Assembly: GCF_002865645.1 (NCBI RefSeq)
Contig: NW_020194541.1
Span: 847,181 to 911,180, forward strand
DNA: 64,000 bases
Direction of reading: 5' to 3'
Source of the DNA: Hyaloscypha bicolor E
Taxonomy: Eukaryota; Ascomycota; Leotiomycetes; Helotiales; Hyaloscyphaceae
How positions within the stretch are numbered: position 1 is the first letter of the stretch; every line of letters starts with the position of its first letter. The notes beneath the pieces are model-generated. The model was not told the origin of the DNA, ran no database searches, and worked only from the letters and a program-made list of their open reading frames with translations. Shown piece by piece: positions 61,673-64,000 of the stretch. The translations under genes were made by a program, and so were the position numbers.

Positions 61673-63627
61673 TTAGGGCTCTTCCACATCATTCGCAACG
61701 ACCTTCCAACCCCGCATCTCCTTAGCCAAACCCCACGCGGAGTCTATGTCCGTAACTCTTGCGAAGTCTATGAGCGTTATCGCATCCTCCCTCTCACCAT
61801 CTCTGCGTCTCTCTTTCTTGACTTTAATTCTGCCAGCAAGCCGAAGGGTATCGAAGTCCCTGATGCCTGTCGCGGGCGCAAGTGGGGCCTCCCCTAGGAT
61901 CCATAGGATGCCGGCCATGACCGCCAGGAGCATCGCCGCGGCAGCGACGATGAAGAGCCAATCCGTCCACGGCTGGATGGCTAGGCGAGACTTGGACCAG
62001 CCGTCCGTGGCGATGGTTGCAGTGTCTTCGGGTAAAGGGAACGTCCCGTTAACGACGGTGTAGTTGGCGAACTGGACGGCCGTGACGGTGAACTGTAAGG
62101 GGATGGCGAGGAAGTTGTGTAGGTTGGTGACAAGGCTGTTCTGGTCGTCGGGGAAGGAGCCTCTGTAGGTCCGGTGGAGCCAAGTTAGCGTGTAGATCAG
62201 GGAGTCGATGGCTGCTCTGTCGGGGTCTGTGGCGGCGCTGGTCGGGATCATTATCTTCTTGAAGATGGCCATGTAGTCTGATGCATTCACTGGCATTCGC
62301 TCCAGGTCGGCAGTCGGACGCACGTCTATAATGGAAAAGTTCTGTCTGTTGTAGGCGGTTGTTGCGAATTGCTTGTACGTGGCCATGACAGTGGCCCATT
62401 TCAACGGGGCTGTTGTCCAAGTGCGGTTGGTGTTACAGCTGTTGGTGCTGTATAGTTCTTGAGGACACCCAGCCCACCCTAGCACGAAAATGTTAACCCT
62501 AGTATCCAAATAACTGTACATGGAAGAGAATGTTGGAACTTACCAACAGCTATGGACTGGCCGACTTGGCGAATGCACATCTGCAAGGTGTCATTGATTG
62601 CCTGCCCTGCATAAAGACAATCTCCCACTGGGTCGAAGGTGATGTCGCTGGCATTTCGGTAAGTTGTAACAATTCCCGGGGCATTGTTGATTCTGATCGT
62701 CTCCGCACTGTCAAGGAGGCCTCCCTCGAACATTGAGAGATTGAGCGATGGGCCCACTTGACGAGCCAGCTCGATTCCTCCTGGGAGAACCAGGGACCTA
62801 CAACCGGTGCCGCAACCATCCATAGGGAAACTGGTGGCATATTTGTTGTTCGTCAACAGACTGGAGGTCCATCCTTCTATGTACAAACAAAGAACGGCCG
62901 GCGGAACAATGTCAAGGACCCGGTTGTCGAGGGGAATAAGACCAGCGAATACAGGAACTTTGGTATGCCCCGGAACGAAATAATACTCAAATGTTGCACG
63001 GTCTGTTTGGCGAACTTGGTTAGCAAAAAAGGGCAGAGCCGAGGAGAGGGGACTTAGCGGACATTTCAACATGGATCCGAAAGCAAGACCCACGATAGGA
63101 ATCCCAAGTATTACCACCAGCAACGAGCCTTCGCCCAAAAGGACGGACGTAAAGTTACACCAAAATTTGGGGAACCAACCCGCGGCAAGAAGTTTCAGGA
63201 CAGAGGACCACCCAGAGGAAGAGCCGATGCCGAAGAAAGTGACTAAAGATGTGTCCTTGAGCACCAACCGCAGGGTGGTAAGAAGCCCATGCATTGTCAT
63301 AGCCGCAAGAACGACGAATATTTGTGAGAAGATAGAAACCAACAAGTTAGTGGTGGAAGCGCCGAAGAAGACAGCACCGACTTGCACCTTGCCCTCGATA
63401 AGAACATAGTATATGAAGAACATGTAAAGGACAGTAAAGACCAGCCAAGCAACGAAGATGTACACAACATCACCAATTGCTCGAGCGTTGCGCCATAAGT
63501 TCTTCGAAGGCTTCGCTGAAGACGCCCTGGGTCGACGGGCTTGAGGAATGGCAGGGCGGTATGAGTCAGGTAAGTTTGGAGGCAACAAAGGGGGGACGTT
63601 CGAGTTAGTTAACTGTGCCTGGTTCAT
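61673..63627 (-). CDS. Uncharacterised fungal multi-pass membrane protein, two exons, 629 residues
   Basis: Exon 1 is 63,627-62,544 and exon 2 62,478-61,673. The 65-nt intron (62,543-62,479) has a GTAAGT donor and a GTTAAC branch site and joins SIAVG to WAGCPQELY, giving 630 codons in frame. Start MNQAQLTNSNVPPLLPP, a proline-rich cytosolic leader. Membrane segments: VVYIFVAWLVFTVLYMFFIYYVL, LLVSIFSQIFVVLAAMTMHGLL, SLLVVILGIPIVGLAFGSML near residues 50-190, then a long loop with cysteine pairs (MDGCGTGCRS, DCLYAG, CIRQ, GCPQ, SCNTN) and N-glycosylation sites (NLSMF, NASDI, NDTL, NYTV, NGTF). A last segment WLFIVAAAAMLLAVMAGILWIL is followed by a basic tail (RIKVKKERRRDGERED). Architecture resembles the - strand membrane gene at 55-57 kb, but sequence similarity is not obvious. 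Function unknown. Confidence 0.82.
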
Positions 63628-64000
63628 TGGAGGTACTGACTAAGGCGGACGGAACGCAAGAAGAGGAGAACGTTCTGACTGAAAGGAATAAGTTTACTGA
63701 TGACGCTTCCCTACTATGAAACCCGTTATACAAGCGGGTGATGAGAGATAGATATAGGCAACTAACTGGCCATCCTTGGGGAACAGACTACTGACCGGTC
63801 GGAGGCTTTCTGCGGCGATACGGGAAACTAATATCGTGTAACTCGAGGGTGGTGTTTCGCGGACCACAGGCAACCCAGGGGTCCGACCTGCAGCCAGTAG
63901 GAAATCACGATGAGGCCAGTGCGACCAGCATTCACCGAAAAGCAGGCGCCTTTACCTACCATAATTTGACACTGAGCTGTTTTCTATTTGGACTGATCCG
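63628..64000. promoter_or_regulatory. Upstream region of the 629-residue membrane protein gene
   Basis: 373 bp to the window end; nothing coding is evident. It must hold at least part of the promoter. No clear motif was recognised. Confidence 0.35.

Noticed and set aside
17570..64000. tRNA, rRNA or other RNA genes
   Set aside because: No cloverleaf, A/B box pair or rRNA-like sequence was recognised by eye in the gene islands; a covariance-model scan would be needed to exclude them.

Overview
This is a window from a filamentous ascomycete (Pezizomycotina). The evidence is short GT-AG introns (mostly 47-65 nt) with CTAAC/CTGAC-type branch sites, fungal gene families (NACHT-ankyrin NLR, MYND protein, DUF6590 protein, DUF3435/FluG protein), and long AT-rich blocks that look saturated by repeat-induced point mutation (RIP). 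In those blocks CpA and TpG are almost absent, TpA is in great excess and CpG survives. Retroelement reading frames can still be read through if TAA/TAG are taken as former CAA/CAG/TGG codons. The species cannot be named from the sequence alone.

Layout: (1) 1-17,570, RIP-degraded retroelements: the 3' end of a Ty3 chromovirus with integrase, chromodomain and LTR (+), an unassigned coding relic (-), a second Ty3 element with integrase, RNase H, RT and gag (-), and the 3' half of a third Ty3 element ending in an LTR (+). (2) 17,570-31,515, a gene island of ordinary base composition: a broken membrane-protein gene (-), a MYND-finger gene carrying an in-frame TAG (+), a 1,223-residue NACHT-ankyrin NLR with seven exons (+), a stretch with inverted repeats, and a RIP-damaged DUF3435/FluG tyrosine-recombinase relic with C2H2 fingers (-). 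(3) 31,516-54,600, a second RIP block. A Tad1-like LINE at about 41.5-53.3 kb is split by a full-length Ty3 element (45,263-52,277; 274-bp LTRs; target duplication ATAAT). That Ty3 element is itself interrupted by a solo LTR (47,737-48,030; target duplication CTAGC). A truncated copy of the same Ty3 family lies at 31.5-34.2 kb and another Ty3 element at 34.2-41.4 kb. (4) 54,600-64,000, a second gene island: a serial membrane-protein gene (-), an 18-bp x 12 minisatellite, a decayed duplicated membrane-gene fragment, a DUF6590 gene (+, five exons) and a 629-residue membrane protein (-, two exons).

The genes look like accessory, lineage-variable content rather than a metabolic pathway. NLRs in fungi act in non-self recognition and programmed cell death, and DUF3435 recombinases include the 'captains' of Starship giant transposons. 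Whether the first island is a remnant of such an element is inference: neither element boundaries nor target duplications for it could be identified. All exon coordinates were worked out by hand from splice motifs and reading-frame continuity.
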